Source of the DNA: Lottia gigantea
Taxonomy: Eukaryota; Mollusca; Gastropoda; Lottiidae
NCBI RefSeq assembly: GCF_000327385.1
Contig: NW_008706746.1
Location: 6,358,702-6,422,701 of the forward strand
DNA: 64,000 bases
Reading direction: 5' to 3'
Shown here: piece by piece, positions 21,340 through 34,265 of the stretch
Numbering within the stretch: position 1 is the stretch's first letter
Layout: each line of letters starts with the position of its first letter
Made by a program: the position numbers and the translations under genes
The notes under the pieces: model-generated
What the model saw: only the letters and a program-made list of their open reading frames with translations
What the model was told of the DNA's origin: nothing
Databases searched by the model: none

Positions 21340-24300
21340 CTACATAAAGTGCCATCCGAACGTTAATACTTTTTTCTACATTTTTTGTTTCATTTGATTC
21401 ATTGCCTTGTAGGCCCATGTAAAAATTATATTTTTGAATATGTGTATTTTATATGATTTTTGTATGTGTGTTTTCTATAATTTTGTACGTGTAGTTCAGG
21501 AGAATACCAGGAACGATTTGCTGGTTTTAAAAACGAATGTAGGCTGTAGTAAATATATATCAGTGTTGTTTCCCCTGGGATAGTTAGATTAACAGTCATT
21601 GAAAACAAGAGTTATCAGTTAATTATACATACACTACTAATACATATGAACAGTGGTAGAAAAGATGGTCTTGGGGATGTTAACATAGTTTTGTTTTTCT
21701 TCAAAAACAGGTTTTATTCTTTTTTTTGGTTTTTTTTTTAAGTATGTCAAAAAATTTCTTTGTTAATATCATTAATCACTCATATAATAATACTACGGTC
21801 AATAATAATAATAGTTGCTTGAATACATTTTATTGCTAAATCAATTTAAATATGTTTGGATTAAATGGATTGTTAACGCTAATGGGAAAAACGCGTAGTA
21901 TTTAGGTACGGACCATACGACACGGCTGATGAGTTGGCTTACATCGTAATGCGCATGTCGGTCACGGTCTTAAATGAGGTCAACAAACCAGCTGGTTTAT
22001 TGTGTGGTTTCGACGTTACATTAGTATAGAGCAATGGTTACCATTGTTTGGAAAGTGCAAATTCTGGTTGTTGTATATATTTTAGAACTGTGACAACTAA
22101 GAAAATGAGTGACAATGTGACTGTTACGTTCATAAACATACGAATTAGTGTCAACTAACTATTTGTGCCTATGATTTAATTATCGGCCGTGGTTAAAAGT
22201 AGTGTTATACTGATCTCTCGGTACTATACAAGTATAATCAACATTATGCATATGTGGTGCAGAGTATAATTGGTAAGTAATGGAATCACACATTCCTATT
22301 AGCATGCATATGAATTATGCTCTTACTGCCAGATTGTAGCATTCGAGAGACACACTTATGCTCCTGATGCGTGTTTGACCATTATTGGGTCAATTTTTGC
22401 GGTTCATGTGTTTATGCACGTTTGTAGTTGAGTCATCACAGATGCATTACTACTTGCTAAAATGTTTTTAACCTACAATGGTTATGCTGAAAATGCACCA
22501 CAAATATTAACAACTAGAACAATGAACTTTAGCATTACAGCTACCAAAAGTTTAGTATATCTTCTTAACTATCTGGGACAAGTCAGATATTTGTGAAGGT
22601 CAAGGACACACGATATACATTACGGTTTAATGTTAGTATTTCTATTTTATTATATAAATCGTGATATGAATAACAAGTCACTCGCCCGCGAAGCTTTAGA
22701 ATTACTAAAATTACTAAATTCAAAATAAAAAAGGAATAGCCTAGTCTGAAGTACCAGACTCAGAGACGAACATTTTAAATCCTCGACATTGTAAAATCAA
22801 TCTATGTCCATATCTATGATCACTTATAACAATAGAAATTAACATCAGCTGTTCAACGGACACAAATAAACAAATAAAATTAATAAAAATGAGATTTATA
22901 TTATTGTTAATAGTAATGAAAGGTATCAGTTCATCTTTTCTGTTTTCTTGGCAGACTTCAGTAGCATTCCAACGTATAGTTTAGTGAGGGAATAAGCAAA
23001 TCGTTACGAAAAACATTAATTTCAGAAGAAAGGCGTGAGAAACTGGACTAGACATTTTTCAGTAACAATTCGTAACCAAAGATCGCAAGAGATTGATAGG
23101 ATTAGATAGTAGCTGCCTGACTAACATCCAATAACGGGTTTCTGATAAAATCTTTGCGTTCACTGTTTTTCTTAATAAAATTGACGATTTATTACCTCGG
23201 ATGAAATGAGGTTATATCAATTTTACCATGTTTTAGAGTTTGATTTACCTATTTTGAACAGGTTATGTGACCATGGTCAATGAACTCTTGACTTATTTTG
23301 AAGGATTATTAACATCTAATGATCGTTATAAGCATGGCCTATATGTTTTCTCTATCGGAGATAATACTCTGATAATTGAAAGCGATTGTAATATTCGGGT
23401 ACAATTAATGTTTCCATTACAACAAAACGATCACCTGCTCGACCTTGATTTTGATTAACGGTGAGAACGCGTGCACTGGTTTATCTTCAGCATTTTATAA
23501 TTTACATCATACCTTATAGCTCCAGATCGGGTCAATGAATATCATCAACGCCTCTGAAGTGTGCAACTAAATTTTGCTAGGATATCCATTCACGAGACGA
23601 GATTTTGGTCATGCTTGTATGGATTTTTATATTTACTATATTTATACTATAATTTCAGACAAGATATACAGATATACAATGATAATTTGTTTCTTAGGGA
23701 CGGATTCTGTTTTTTTGGTTATTTAAAGATTTTTTACTTGTCCTCTGCAGAGGACCTTTATTAGTTGTTACACCTTCTGTCTGCTAAAGTAACAATTTTT
23801 AATTACTTCAGCAATTTGCTATTAGCAAATTAATGCTACTCCCAGATACTGTGATTTATTTTGTTGCAAGTATCATATCAACTAGTTCAGTTTAGTTTTA
23901 TTAGAAACACTGAATTTTCAATTCTCTCTATTAAAAAGCCAAATACATTCTGATCCAGATAACACTTTAAGCACCAATCCACATAGAAATTGTACCTTAC
24001 GTATATCAAAATATTGAGCTCAGTAACACCCACGCTCTGTCCACGCATCTATCAGCCAAACTATTACATCATACACGCAGTAAACATAATATCATTACTG
24101 ACAAAACTATGTATTAAATAAAATGATGATAAAAAATATCTTAAATGTTCGTATCATATTAGATTAAATGTCAGTTTGGACATAATGTAAATGACACTTC
24201 ATAAAACTTTTAATGAATTTTTTCTCGAAGCAGACATTTTCAATACATCATACACAAAATTCAATACCCTATTTGTCAGTATGGTGACAAGTTACATTTA

Positions 24301-24540
24301 AATGAAGCCTTTCTCAAGTCAATAGCAATACAAAATTGATTTTAGAATAAATGGTCGTAAGTCAGGGTATATTTGTCTGGTAAGTAAATACTAAACGATC
24401 TGATGCTTGTGTGATCTGGACCATCTCTCTTGGGTACCAAGTTTATGTTCAAGTATAATGTTAGCGTCGTAAGATTCTCTTCTGAGCTGGTTAAAAATGG
24501 TTTCCTGTGCTCTGTATTGTTTCATGCTGAAAGATTGCAC
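21340..24540. other. No gene seen
   Basis: 3.2 kb of AT-rich sequence. The small open frames here (for example 23267-23458) have no recognisable domain, coding composition or splice context. Confidence 0.5.
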
Positions 24541-25528
24541 TTTTTATATGCCCGCATAAAAATGTGGACGTATATTGCCGTCGCCTCTGTCCGTCCGTCG
24601 GTCCGTCGGTTGTCATTTCTTGTATGCACACGATAGAGACTACAGCTTTTTCTGATCTTGATGAAACTTAGTATGCATGTATATATCGATGAGATTTTGG
24701 TCGCAATTGTTTATAATCGGTGAAAGGTGTCAGAGTTATTGCCCTTGACTTAGTAAAAACGCGTTAAATTTGGCTTGTATGCACGATAGCGTTGTAGCGT
24801 TTATCTGATCTTGATGAACCTTAGTATGCATGTATATATTCAAGTTGGTAATAATTGGATTAACAGTTTCTGAGTTATTGCTCTTGACTTAAATTTGGCT
24901 TGTAAGCACTATAAATTGTGCAGTTTCTATCTGATCTCGATGAAACATTATGGGTTATATGTATATAGGGACAAGAGCTCAGTCAAATTCGAAATTGGTA
25001 ATAATCGGATGAATGGAGTTATTGCCCTTGACTTAATACAAATGCGTGAAATTGGACTTGTAGGCACTATAGAGACTATAGTTTTCATCCAATCTTAATG
25101 AAACTTGATATGCATGTATATATTGATGAGATCTCAGTAAAGCTTGAAATTAGTAATAATCGGATTAACGTTATCGCAGTTATTGCCCTTTACTTTGTAA
25201 GAACACGTCAAATTTGGCTTGTAGGCACCATAGAGACAGCAGGCTTTTTCCGATCTTGAAACTTGCTATGCAGTTAGATACTGATGGGATTCAATCTAGT
25301 TTGAAATTGGTAATAAGCACATGGTTCCAGAGTGTGTGTATGTTGACAAGACTCTGTTCATGTTTTGATTTGATGATAATTTTAATGAACTGTTTTAGAG
25401 GTTTTTGCCTTGACTATATGTATATATTTTTAAGATTAGTTTAAAAATCATTATTATGCCACTACAGACTTTGTTATCATTTCTGGTAGCTGGTAGTGGG
25501 CGTATGTTTCCTTGTCTGGCATGCTATC
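24541..25528 (+). mobile_element. Pearl-like tandem-repeat element
   Basis: The left end reads TTTTTATATGCCCGCATAAA followed by GGACGTATATTGCCGTCGC. Internal units of AGTTATTGCCCTTGACTT type recur at about 24739, 24878, 25022 and 25183 (139-161 bp apart). The right end is GTAGTGGGCGTATGTTTCCTTGTCTGGCA. The ends and internal repeats match the copies at 32166, 33208 and 46676. It has no coding capacity. Confidence 0.65.
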
Positions 25529-26340
25529 TTTCAAGAATGTATAACGAGATTTTCCACGGCGAGTGGTTTATTAGTTATTACGTGGACGTTATTTTGTTGT
25601 ATGACCGTTGATTTGCGGAGACGTTTCTCTGTAATGTATTGGAACCTGGTACCTAACTTGCTTTGTTCCATTTAAATATTATCAAATATTTTGATTTCGG
25701 ACCAACGTCTGAACCAAAACTATCAGGAATCGGATTTTTCTTGAACTATCAACCAGCTTTCAATCCTCCATACATAAAATATTTTGGATTTCAACCTACA
25801 CAATAATATTTCACAAGTCATTCACTTGTTTGCCTACTTATCTCAGCGTGTGTGGAATATCAGAAGACTTCTCGTGTTGTGTAGAAGATTATTTCCAGAC
25901 AAGGATTATCTAGATAATACGATTTATAGGTATAAATTTATACAAATGGCAAAAGCGATTACCACTTATTGTTCTTTTTTTTTGTGCAGCAATTCTTAGG
26001 AGTTATTAGTTTGTGCAAAATCTTATTACGAAGGACTTTTATGCGCTTTATGTATTTAAAACAAGGGACATAGAAGGATGCTGTTGATCACGTATGACGT
26101 TTTGACATTCATTGATACGTAATTGGTAAATTATACCATATGGTGAAATGTGCTTCAATTACATTAATGGCCGACTTAGCAAATTATATCAACTTTGTCT
26201 TCTTTGGTTCCGTAAAATGTCAACTCTAATTCGGGCTAATTTTGTGTCAAGATGATGGTCTTAACAGTAACTTGGTTGGTGAAACTTTGGAGAGTGGAGT
26301 GGTGTCTTCCAAGAATTATGGAGTTGTTACGACTCAAATT
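25529..26340. other. No gene seen
   Basis: AT-rich spacer. The open frame at 25784-25999 has no recognised feature. Confidence 0.5.
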
Positions 26341-26342
26341 AA

Positions 26343-26395
26343 CGAAATGAAATGAAATGAATGGAGTTTTACGTCCTACTTTTCTGCTCCATGTT
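26343..26395 (-). mobile_element. SINE/LINE 3'-tail-like fragment
   Basis: An AAATGAAATGAAATGAATGG microsatellite followed by AGTTTTACGTCCTACTT. The same arrangement is present at 9147-9190. On the minus strand it looks like a short element tail ending in CATTT repeats. The family is not identified. Confidence 0.35.
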
Positions 26396-26422
26396 CAAAT
26401 TAATGAGAATCTAACTTTAATT

Positions 26423-26704
26423 AAAGGGATTGTAAAGAGGTTTTCTAAATAAAATATTTATGTGTATCGGGGACACCGATAGCATTATTTTGCTCCATTC
26501 CAATTTTCAAACCGTTCCTGCAATTCGACTAAAGGTAACTGTTTGATGACGCTACTATTCGCAAATTTGCTTTATCACATAAGGTCCTTGGCGATTAGTG
26601 ACGTCATCCAACACTTTATTTAAGTTATATTGAAGTAAGTACAGATGTCCGATTGGAAATTGGAATGATGGAAATTGATGCTATCAGTGTCCCCGATACA
26701 CATA
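26423..26704. mobile_element. MITE with GTGTATCGGGGACAC inverted repeats, copy 1
   Basis: Inner inverted repeats TATGTGTATCGGGGACAC (26459) and GTGTCCCCGATACACATA (ending 26704) extend to about 27 bp with one mismatch. The left side also carries AAAGGGATTGTAAAGAGGTTTTCT at 26423. The reverse complement of that sequence closes the related copy at 39204-39439, so it is probably the true outer end. The internal part includes GCGATTAGTGACGTCATC, also shared in altered form by copy 2. It has no coding capacity. Confidence 0.7.
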
Positions 26705-28600
26705 TTTTTTTTTTTATAGAACCTTTGTTAATTCATTACAAGATATTGTAGTTTCACTATCCGTTAGACGTTTATACTTTTAACCTTTGATTCCGACATC
26801 ATACAACAAGGTGATGTCGGACAAGCATGAAACGATTTCAAAATTGCAGATTCAAAATATCTCTATTAAGAATGAATGAGACCGAAAATCATGTAATTCC
26901 GACGCATTTACTGTCCCATTTTGGTATTTATTAGAACTTATCTGTTTGTGCTAGTAACATTATACATTACTATATAACTATATTATTTGAGGTCATATTC
27001 TGTATGCAAGTAATATAAAAAGAAATAATAAAGATATAATTTTAACCTGTTCCTCTTTCGAAGTAAGTTCAAGTGCGTATTATATTTTTAGCTTACATTC
27101 CTATTTCTACACTCATGGCACTACGTTTGGCTAAGATTATATGTCTTATGTTAAAGGAGCACCTTCACTATCCGTTCGACCAACCTTACCTTAGTTTCAG
27201 AAACAGGAATCTTTTTAACTTACATAATCAGTTAGAGTTTGCAAATCCATGTGTATCCATAAAATTATTCACGTTTGAAAGTTAAAAATTCGACTCGAAT
27301 TTTACTGAGACTATGTCATATAAACAAACAAAGCAATGGACAGTGGAATTTCTAGTTTGAGGTAGGCCCCATGTTTCAAGGGATTATGCGATTTTCGTGC
27401 GTTTTAGGAACTTCTTAAGACTACATGTATTAAAGAACAATAAAGACCCAAATCAATCCCCGAAAATGCCGACTGTTCCCCTTTAAAAATTATGGAACAG
27501 GGTCAATGAATTAAATGTTTCAACTATTTACCATAAGTTATCAGAAAATTTTCATATGATATGATGTACAAATGCAGCTTGTTAAGCTTATAAACTTTCA
27601 TGAATGGTTATCCGGTTGGTTATCTCCTGTGAGAACAGGAACTTCCAGATGTGCCATAATTTGAGTTCACACAATATATCTTATCTTAGAAGGGTGAAAT
27701 ACGTTCGTAAACCTTTTGCAATTATAGCTATCAGAACATCGTGCGCTTGTGCTTAGAACGAACGATTGCGATTTAAGAATTATATAATGTTACGTTCAAC
27801 AACACTATCTCACAACAAGTCTATGACAGAATATATGCAGCTTTACTGTTTTGGTTCTAGATTGTGTTCACGAGCAACGAATATGTTTTTGACATAAAAA
27901 TCCTGGACTGGAACTTCAAATACATTACAACGAGTGATATATAATTATCGTATGCAAATATTATGTGTATTAAACATTGTAAACATGAGGTTAAAAGTGT
28001 AAGCTATAGAACATATGTAATAACATAACATGTTATGCCGTAAAAGTACTAGATCTTAGTTGCAACATTAGAAATCTGGTTAATACTACATCTTATCTAT
28101 AGCTTAGACATAAATTGGTCCCGACATAATAAATGTCACACTTTAAACCAAAAGGCGACAAACAAATATACCGATGAACTCAAGTCGTAGTTCTTACCAT
28201 GCCCCTATTTTTTCATTATGAAATTTCAAATGATTGAAATGAAATGTCATTGAATACTTATAGAAACTAAATTCTCAGAACTGAGCAGCAATAACACCCC
28301 CTATATAAAATATTTCAACAGCATCAATAAGGTAGTGAAAACGAAAAAAAACTCACTCAAGGTATTTTCTTCTTATTATTAATTAGGCTTCTTTCTTTTT
28401 CAGATTTGGTTGCATCTGGTTGATGGCATCTTCAACGTTCTACATTCACAATTTATTAGGCTAAGTGTTTCATGAAATGGTTTAATTTCAAGCTTTGACT
28501 TCTAAGAGCTTATTTTATTCTATTTAAGTACTCATGGTTAATTGATATTCCTCACCAATAGTTGCAAGAAATGACAAACGAAGTACCCAAGTGGACAATT
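26705..28600. other. No gene seen
   Basis: AT-rich flank upstream of the GPCR gene. It may hold its promoter and 5' untranslated exons, but I could not place a start site. Confidence 0.5.
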
Positions 28601-28673
28601 GAGATATTTGAAAGCTCTTGGTAGAAACATATCCAGCAAACTTCTAGTCTGAAAGGTTTATTAATTGATCAAA

Positions 28674-29711
28674 ATGAATGAAGGAATTTATCTTAACAAA
28701 GACTCGCTGGCCAGCTGTATTCTGATTGGCATCTTTATGTTGGTTGGTATAATAGGCAATACGTTGATGTTAAGGTCATTAATAAAATACAAACAGCTTC
28801 GTATTGATATTTATGTAGTGTTTGGCGGGTTGGCATTGGCAGATATCATTAATTTGGCTTTTGCTGGGCCTTCTAGAATTATATACACTATTCAAGCAAC
28901 TGACGTGACGACAAATGCTTGGTGTAAAATAAGCCAGTATTTGTCGAGTTCGACTGGTTATGTGGCTTCCTATCATATTGTGATTTTATCCGTATTGCGT
29001 GGAATAGTGTTAACAAACCGTGGACATCCACCACCGACACCAAAGCATGCATTTATAAGCAGTTCAGTTTGTTGGACGATAGCCTCTCTTGCATCTATAC
29101 CATTTTTCTTTATCTATGAAAAAGACCCTAAGTATACCGTGTGTACTTATACCGATTCAACTAGTCTTAGTACCACATTGTGGCTGGAAGCTGGTTTTAT
29201 TCTCTTCCTACCACTAATGTTTATTTTGTGTCTTTATGGGATTACTTACTCTGTTGGTAAGCGGTACTTTGCAGACAGTTATTCAGGACATGCACGAAGA
29301 ACATCAAGGCTTATCAATGCAATTGTAATTTCTTTTGTGGTTTGCCAGCTTCCCTACCAAGTGTTAAGTATCCACTTATTTTACGTTCACAAGGGAATGG
29401 CGGAACGAGCATATAATATTCAAGATGAAGATTATCTTCATACTTTATTCACTGTATCGGACTATATGTATTGTATGGTATTATTAGGAAAGTGTTTAAG
29501 ACCAGTGTTATATTCTAAGTTAGCTGATGATTTAGGTGAGAGTTTTGACGAGGTAATAAACTGTACAATTTGTGGTAAATATTATCATACCGGTGCTGCA
29601 GTGAAACGTACTAGAACCAGAACCCGGAATGCGAGTTCGAACTCCCAGGCTCCATTAACTAGTCGTGAACAACCAACAGAAGAAATTGACTTACAATGCG
29701 AGGCAATTTAA
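28674..29711 (+). CDS. Single-exon rhodopsin-class (class A) GPCR, orphan
   Basis: Seven-transmembrane receptor at the plasma membrane, 345 residues. I chose the first ATG (28674) because an in-frame TAA lies just upstream (28662-28664). TM1 carries the class A Asn (VGIIGNTLML) and TM2 the Leu-Ala-Asp motif (LALADIINLAF). A Cys before TM3 (NAWCKISQYL) and one in loop 2 (YTVCTYTD) can form the usual disulfide. The TM3 motif DRY is replaced by LRG (ILSVLRGIVLTN). TM6 has FVVCQLPYQ and TM7 CLRPVLYSKL in place of NPxxY. The tail has an Arg-rich stretch (KRTRTRTRN) and ends acidic. The shape is that of a peptide-type receptor, but ligand and subfamily are unknown. The altered DRY and NPxxY motifs suggest unusual coupling, which is inference. 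It is intronless in its coding part, possibly a retrocopy or one of the many intronless molluscan GPCRs. Confidence 0.9.
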   Translation: MNEGIYLNKDSLASCILIGIFMLVGIIGNTLMLRSLIKYKQLRIDIYVVFGGLALADIINLAFAGPSRIIYTIQATDVTTNAWCKISQYLSSSTGYVASYHIVILSVLRGIVLTNRGHPPPTPKHAFISSSVCWTIASLASIPFFFIYEKDPKYTVCTYTDSTSLSTTLWLEAGFILFLPLMFILCLYGITYSVGKRYFADSYSGHARRTSRLINAIVISFVVCQLPYQVLSIHLFYVHKGMAERAYNIQDEDYLHTLFTVSDYMYCMVLLGKCLRPVLYSKLADDLGESFDEVINCTICGKYYHTGAAVKRTRTRTRNASSNSQAPLTSREQPTEEIDLQCEAI

Positions 29712-29863
29712 TACTGGCTTTTTTGGACGTTTGCGGGCATTAACATGTTGTGCTTGTGGACCTAGACATGGCAATTGTCAAATATGTGCCATAAACGTTG
29801 CTGTTATGAGCTACTTTATTTCATTGTGTTCAATCTTATATCCCAACTTTCTTATATTCAAAA

Positions 29864-29869
29864 AATAAA
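29864..29869 (+). terminator. Polyadenylation signal of the GPCR gene
   Basis: AATAAA 153 bp after the stop codon, followed by an AT-rich stretch. It is the first such hexamer on the coding strand downstream. Confidence 0.6.
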
Positions 29870-32165
29870 AGCTTTAATACAAGGCTTGGAATTATATATT
29901 TATACGAAACGTGAAATTGCCTTATGATCTTCCATCTTTGGTCTTATTCTCAAGGACTATTATGCGTGTCTTATATGATAATTTAACTCACACAAGTTTT
30001 TATACCGATTCTTCAAAAAAAGTATGATTCTATTTAGTGTTTATGGATGCATTGTCAATCTGTTTTTTACACTGCACCTGTGAACGAGATCAACGTCACC
30101 AACTCGAGGAAGTTAGTGTTAACGTAAACCGTTTATTATGACGCCTTAAAAGTTGATTTGCTCAATATATATTTTCATTTGGTACTTGTGTTCTGTTCAT
30201 TTGTTATTATTTGTGATAAATTATGTATTTCTTGTTGATTCGTGATGTTAGTGCTAATATACTCAAACCATTGTAGTGAGTTCAAGTTCCGTGTATAACA
30301 TTTAGATAGATCTAAAGTCTGCATGCATATTTACAATTGTAATTATTAATTTTATAGGGACCTCAGCAAGAAAGCAAAAGAAAGATGATACTCGAAACTT
30401 GAACTTGCAATATACAAAGAAGTATTACTATGTATATAATATCTCTCTTTGCTCATTAATTTTAAACCATGACTTTTCATAAAACCTATTTGTAAATAAT
30501 ACAATCTTTACACTCATACTGTACTTATTAAATCAAGACTTTGTACTGTTAGTATGCATAATATGAATGATAACATCTGCACATTATGTAGATGTCGCTA
30601 AAGTTAGATCAACTTATACCAAAGTATACCAATGCCTGTATCATTTGCTCATGTTTTTGCAACCCTAAAATCATGTTAGGATGTATTTCATTTTATGGTT
30701 GAAAACGCTCTTATTTATACGCATTCCTTCAAATTTCATACCATTCTCGGAAATGAAAAAATGTGTAGTGGATATGGTTCACTTCAGCTACTTGATTTTT
30801 TGATTTTTTTCAATTTGACGAGAGAATGGATTTCTACGCTTTATTCTGTAACAATTTACCAGTGCATTATGGTTAAATAGTAGGTCAATACAGCCAAAAT
30901 GATTCCTTGAGGTAAAATTATGATTTATGTTAGAAATTTATATATTAGGCAGGATATAGACATTAGGATATATCCACAGAGCTACTTCTTGAGATTCTAA
31001 TTTATTTGTAAATTGATTCTGAAAGAAAATTCTTTCATTTTAGTCGACAGAACAACCATTGTTATCGATAAGTAAATCAAACATGATATAAAGTATAATT
31101 GATCAAAGGTTACACCAGGGTCTTTTTGACATATCTTATGATACAAATGTTACAATATAAATGCCACTATCTAACAGTATAACACGTAAAAGGTATACTA
31201 CCTATTACGACGACCATAAATTCCAAATTTTTAAACTAAGTAGTTTTGAAACATGCTTAGAAAAATGCTCAAAAATTATTTAGTTTAATCTATATATCGT
31301 CTTATATAGAGATTCTATTCTTTAGTCCTTGCACCTTGTAAATTCATCTGATGACTATAATATCAATGAAAAAGTTTAAGACTTTAAATTTGTATGTCCA
31401 TTCAAAGAGGTAGTATCACTTTAAAGTACCATCAAATTACCATCAATTATCAATTCCTGTTTTAAATGACAGATTAGTTAGATGTGCGTTAATAGGTCAT
31501 TTCAGTATTGAAAAACTCAGGTAATACAGTATTTTAGTATTTCTGACAAAAAGATCAGCTTTAAGACATGACACATTATTAAAATGCTTGACGTATTGAT
31601 TTGCTCAAATCGATTTATTATGGGTTAACCCATGCACCAACGCAGCAATAGTCATCTATTGATATTAGGATTCTGTGCACAGTAAATTGCTCTTAGTGCA
31701 ATAATTGGTAGTCGTTTAGTGGGATTTATTCGAATCCCAGAACTACGAATAAGACAGTAAACTAAGATTCCAGTGCAATAATGTAGAGTCATCAGGGAAA
31801 CCATTCACAATATATTGACAATGAATCACTGCTGTAGATGGACATTCTCACGAGGAGATATATATATTATAGTGTCTCTTTCTCGCCAGACGTTTTATAA
31901 AGTTAGTTGCTATTTGCATGAAGTGTTCCTAATATAAGCCTCACAAAATTTACTTAGACTGTAAAATGGCTTTGTCTTCTTTGAAATATTTTATTTGTTT
32001 GTTATGTTATTGTATTGTTTTTTGACTGTATAAATTAATGGAATGATATAATACTGCTGTTCAATACATGTCATAATAACAATTTTAATAAAAATATAAT
32101 TATAAACATCTTTGAGTTATTTATGTCAGTTTTACTTTTTACCACCAGTTTGGTTTGTCGTCACT
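29870..32165. other. No gene seen
   Basis: AT-rich intergenic sequence with no recognised coding frame or repeat. Confidence 0.5.
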
Positions 32166-32863
32166 TTTTATACAACCACATGAATATGTGGTCGTATATT
32201 GTCGTCGCCCCTGTCCGTTGGTCCGTCAACATTTCTTGTGAGCACTATAGAGACTACAGTTTTCATCTGATTTTGATAAAACTTGGCGTGATGCTTTAGA
32301 TTGATAAGATCTCAGTCAAGTTAGAATTTGACGTATTTTCGATGCACAGTTTTGGAGATATTGCCCCTGACTTCGTTAAAACGCGTCGAAATTTGTTAAA
32401 AATAGTTCATGAGGGCAATAGAAGCTACTGTTTTCAACCGATTCTGATGAAACTTAGTGTGATCATTGGAATTGATAAGACCTCGGACAAGTTCTAACTT
32501 GACGCATTTTCGATGAACGGTTTTTGAGTTATTGCCCTTGACTTTGTAAAAACGCTTCAAAATTTGTTTGTGAGCACAATAAAAGCTACAGTTTTCAACC
32601 GATTTTGATGAAACCTGGTGTGATCATTGGAATTGATAACAAGTTCTTCTTTTCGTATTTTTGATGAAAGGTTTTTGAGTTATTGCCCTTGACTAAGAAA
32701 AAGCAGGTCAATTTTTTTTTGTAAACACTATAGAGACTACAGTTTTCAACTGATTGTATTCAAACTAATAAAATTTCGTCAATATGAGAAAATTCGTACT
32801 TTAGTCACTAAAGACTGTTTTATCATGTCTGACAGCGGCCAGTAGGCGTATGTTAGCAGGTAA
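32166..32863 (+). mobile_element. Pearl-like tandem-repeat element
   Basis: The left end TTTTTATACAACCACATGAA is followed by GTGGTCGTATATTGTCGTCG. Internal TTGCCC(T/C)TGACT units occur at about 32361, 32532 and 32683 (151-171 bp apart). The right end is CAGCGGCCAGTAGGCGTATG. Ends and units match the other family members. Confidence 0.65.
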
Positions 32864-33207
32864 GCTTTCTTCTTTCATACGGTTTGCATATAACGACGTA
32901 AAAAAAACTGTCCTGCACATGTATTTACTATTGCCATTGTACCAGATCCCCTTGAAAACCTATCCATTGGCACCACCAGAAATTGACAAAGCAGTTGACG
33001 AATACATGCATCTGAAAGAGGACACACCACCACAGAAACATTCTGACATGGTCTCCACTTCAGGGAAAGATGTTTCTTCCCTTGTAAAGAAGTGGCTGTG
33101 GAAGACAAGCCTGGCAGAAAGCCTTGACTATGGCCTGCGCCCATGAAGGCATTCAACAGCAGCCATTCTGGAAAACCTTTACCTGGGTGCATGACATGGT
33201 GGGACAT
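32864..33207 (+). other. Coding-like segment of unknown origin between two pearl-like blocks
   Basis: About 340 bp that is richer in GC than its surroundings. A plus-strand open frame passes through it with balanced, protein-like composition (YPLAPPEIDKAVDEYMHLKE, then SLVKKWLWKTSLAESLDYG). It is not repeated elsewhere in the window. I do not recognise a family. It could be a fragment of a host gene or another element caught between or inside the repeat elements. Confidence 0.35.
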
Positions 33208-34265
33208 GAAATTGGGGACGTATATTGTCGTCACCCATGTCTGTCCGTCCGTCCGTCCACAATTACTCGTAAAGACTCTACAAGGCACAATTCTTGACTG
33301 ATTTAGACGAAGTTGGGTATGGTTGTTTGTAATCACCCAAGGCTGAAGCCTATTGAAAATCAGAAAAAATATTTAGTACGAGTTATTGCCCTTGTTCTTG
33401 AAACGCTCATAAACACTGTAGAAGGCACAATTCTTAACGGATTTTGATGAAACATGGTGTGAGTGTTTGTTTTCACGCAAGGATGAACCCCATTTAAAAT
33501 CAGAAAGATCGAATAGTAATTAGTGTGAGTTATTGCCCTTGTTCTTGAAAATGCGTTCAATTTTAGCATGTAAACACTCCAGAAGGCACAAATCCTGACG
33601 GATTTAGTTGAAACTTGGTATGAGTGTCACTAATCACCAAAGGATGATCCCTATTGAAAATAGTATGAGATATTGCCCTTGTTCTTGATAACGTTTTCAA
33701 TTTTTAGCTTCTAAACACTCTAGAAGGTTCTAATATTGACAGATTTTGACGAAACTTGGTGTGAGTGTTTGTTGTCACCTAGGGATTAGCCCTATTGAAA
33801 ATCAGAGAAATCGATAAATGATTAGTATGAGTTATTGCCCTTGTTCTTGAAAATGTGTTCAATTTGTAGCACGTTAACACTCTAGAAGACACAATTCTTG
33901 ATGGGTGTGTTGAGTGGTGTGAGTGTATGTAATCACCCAAAAATGAAACCTATCGAAAATCAGAAAAATCGACAAATATTTAGTATGAGTTATTGCCCTT
34001 GTTTTTGAACACGCGTTCAATTTTTAGCTTGTAAACACTTTAGAAGGCACAATTCTTGACTGATTTTGACGAAACTTGGTGTGAGTGTTCGTAATCACGA
34101 AAGGATGAACCCTATCGAAAATCAGAAGAATCAAAAAATATGTAGTAGGAGTTATTGCCCTTGTTCTTAAAAACGCGCTCAAATTCTAGCCTGTAAACAC
34201 CTTAGAAGGCCCAATTCTTAACAGATTTTGATGAAACTTGGTAATATTATTCAGTATCGACTCAA
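33208..34265 (+). mobile_element. Pearl-like tandem-repeat element, at least six units
   Basis: The left end GGGGACGTATATTGTCGTCA is followed by CCGTCCGTCCGTCC. AGTTATTGCCCTTGTTCTTG units start at about 33385, 33532, 33672, 33834, 33992 and 34154 (140-162 bp apart). Each unit also contains GAAGGCACAATTCTTGAC and CCTATTGAAAATCAGAAA. No right terminal sequence is visible, so the copy is truncated. Confidence 0.65.

Noticed and set aside
29665-29868. Frame overlapping the GPCR end with Cys-rich FFGRLRALTCCACGPRHGNC
   Set aside because: It overlaps the receptor tail in another phase and runs into the 3' untranslated region. An alternative tail by splicing is conceivable, but I saw no suitable splice sites.
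31700-31745. B-box-like TTCGAATCCCAG suggesting a tRNA or tRNA-derived SINE
   Set aside because: No acceptor stem, A box or poly(A)/microsatellite tail could be drawn around it.
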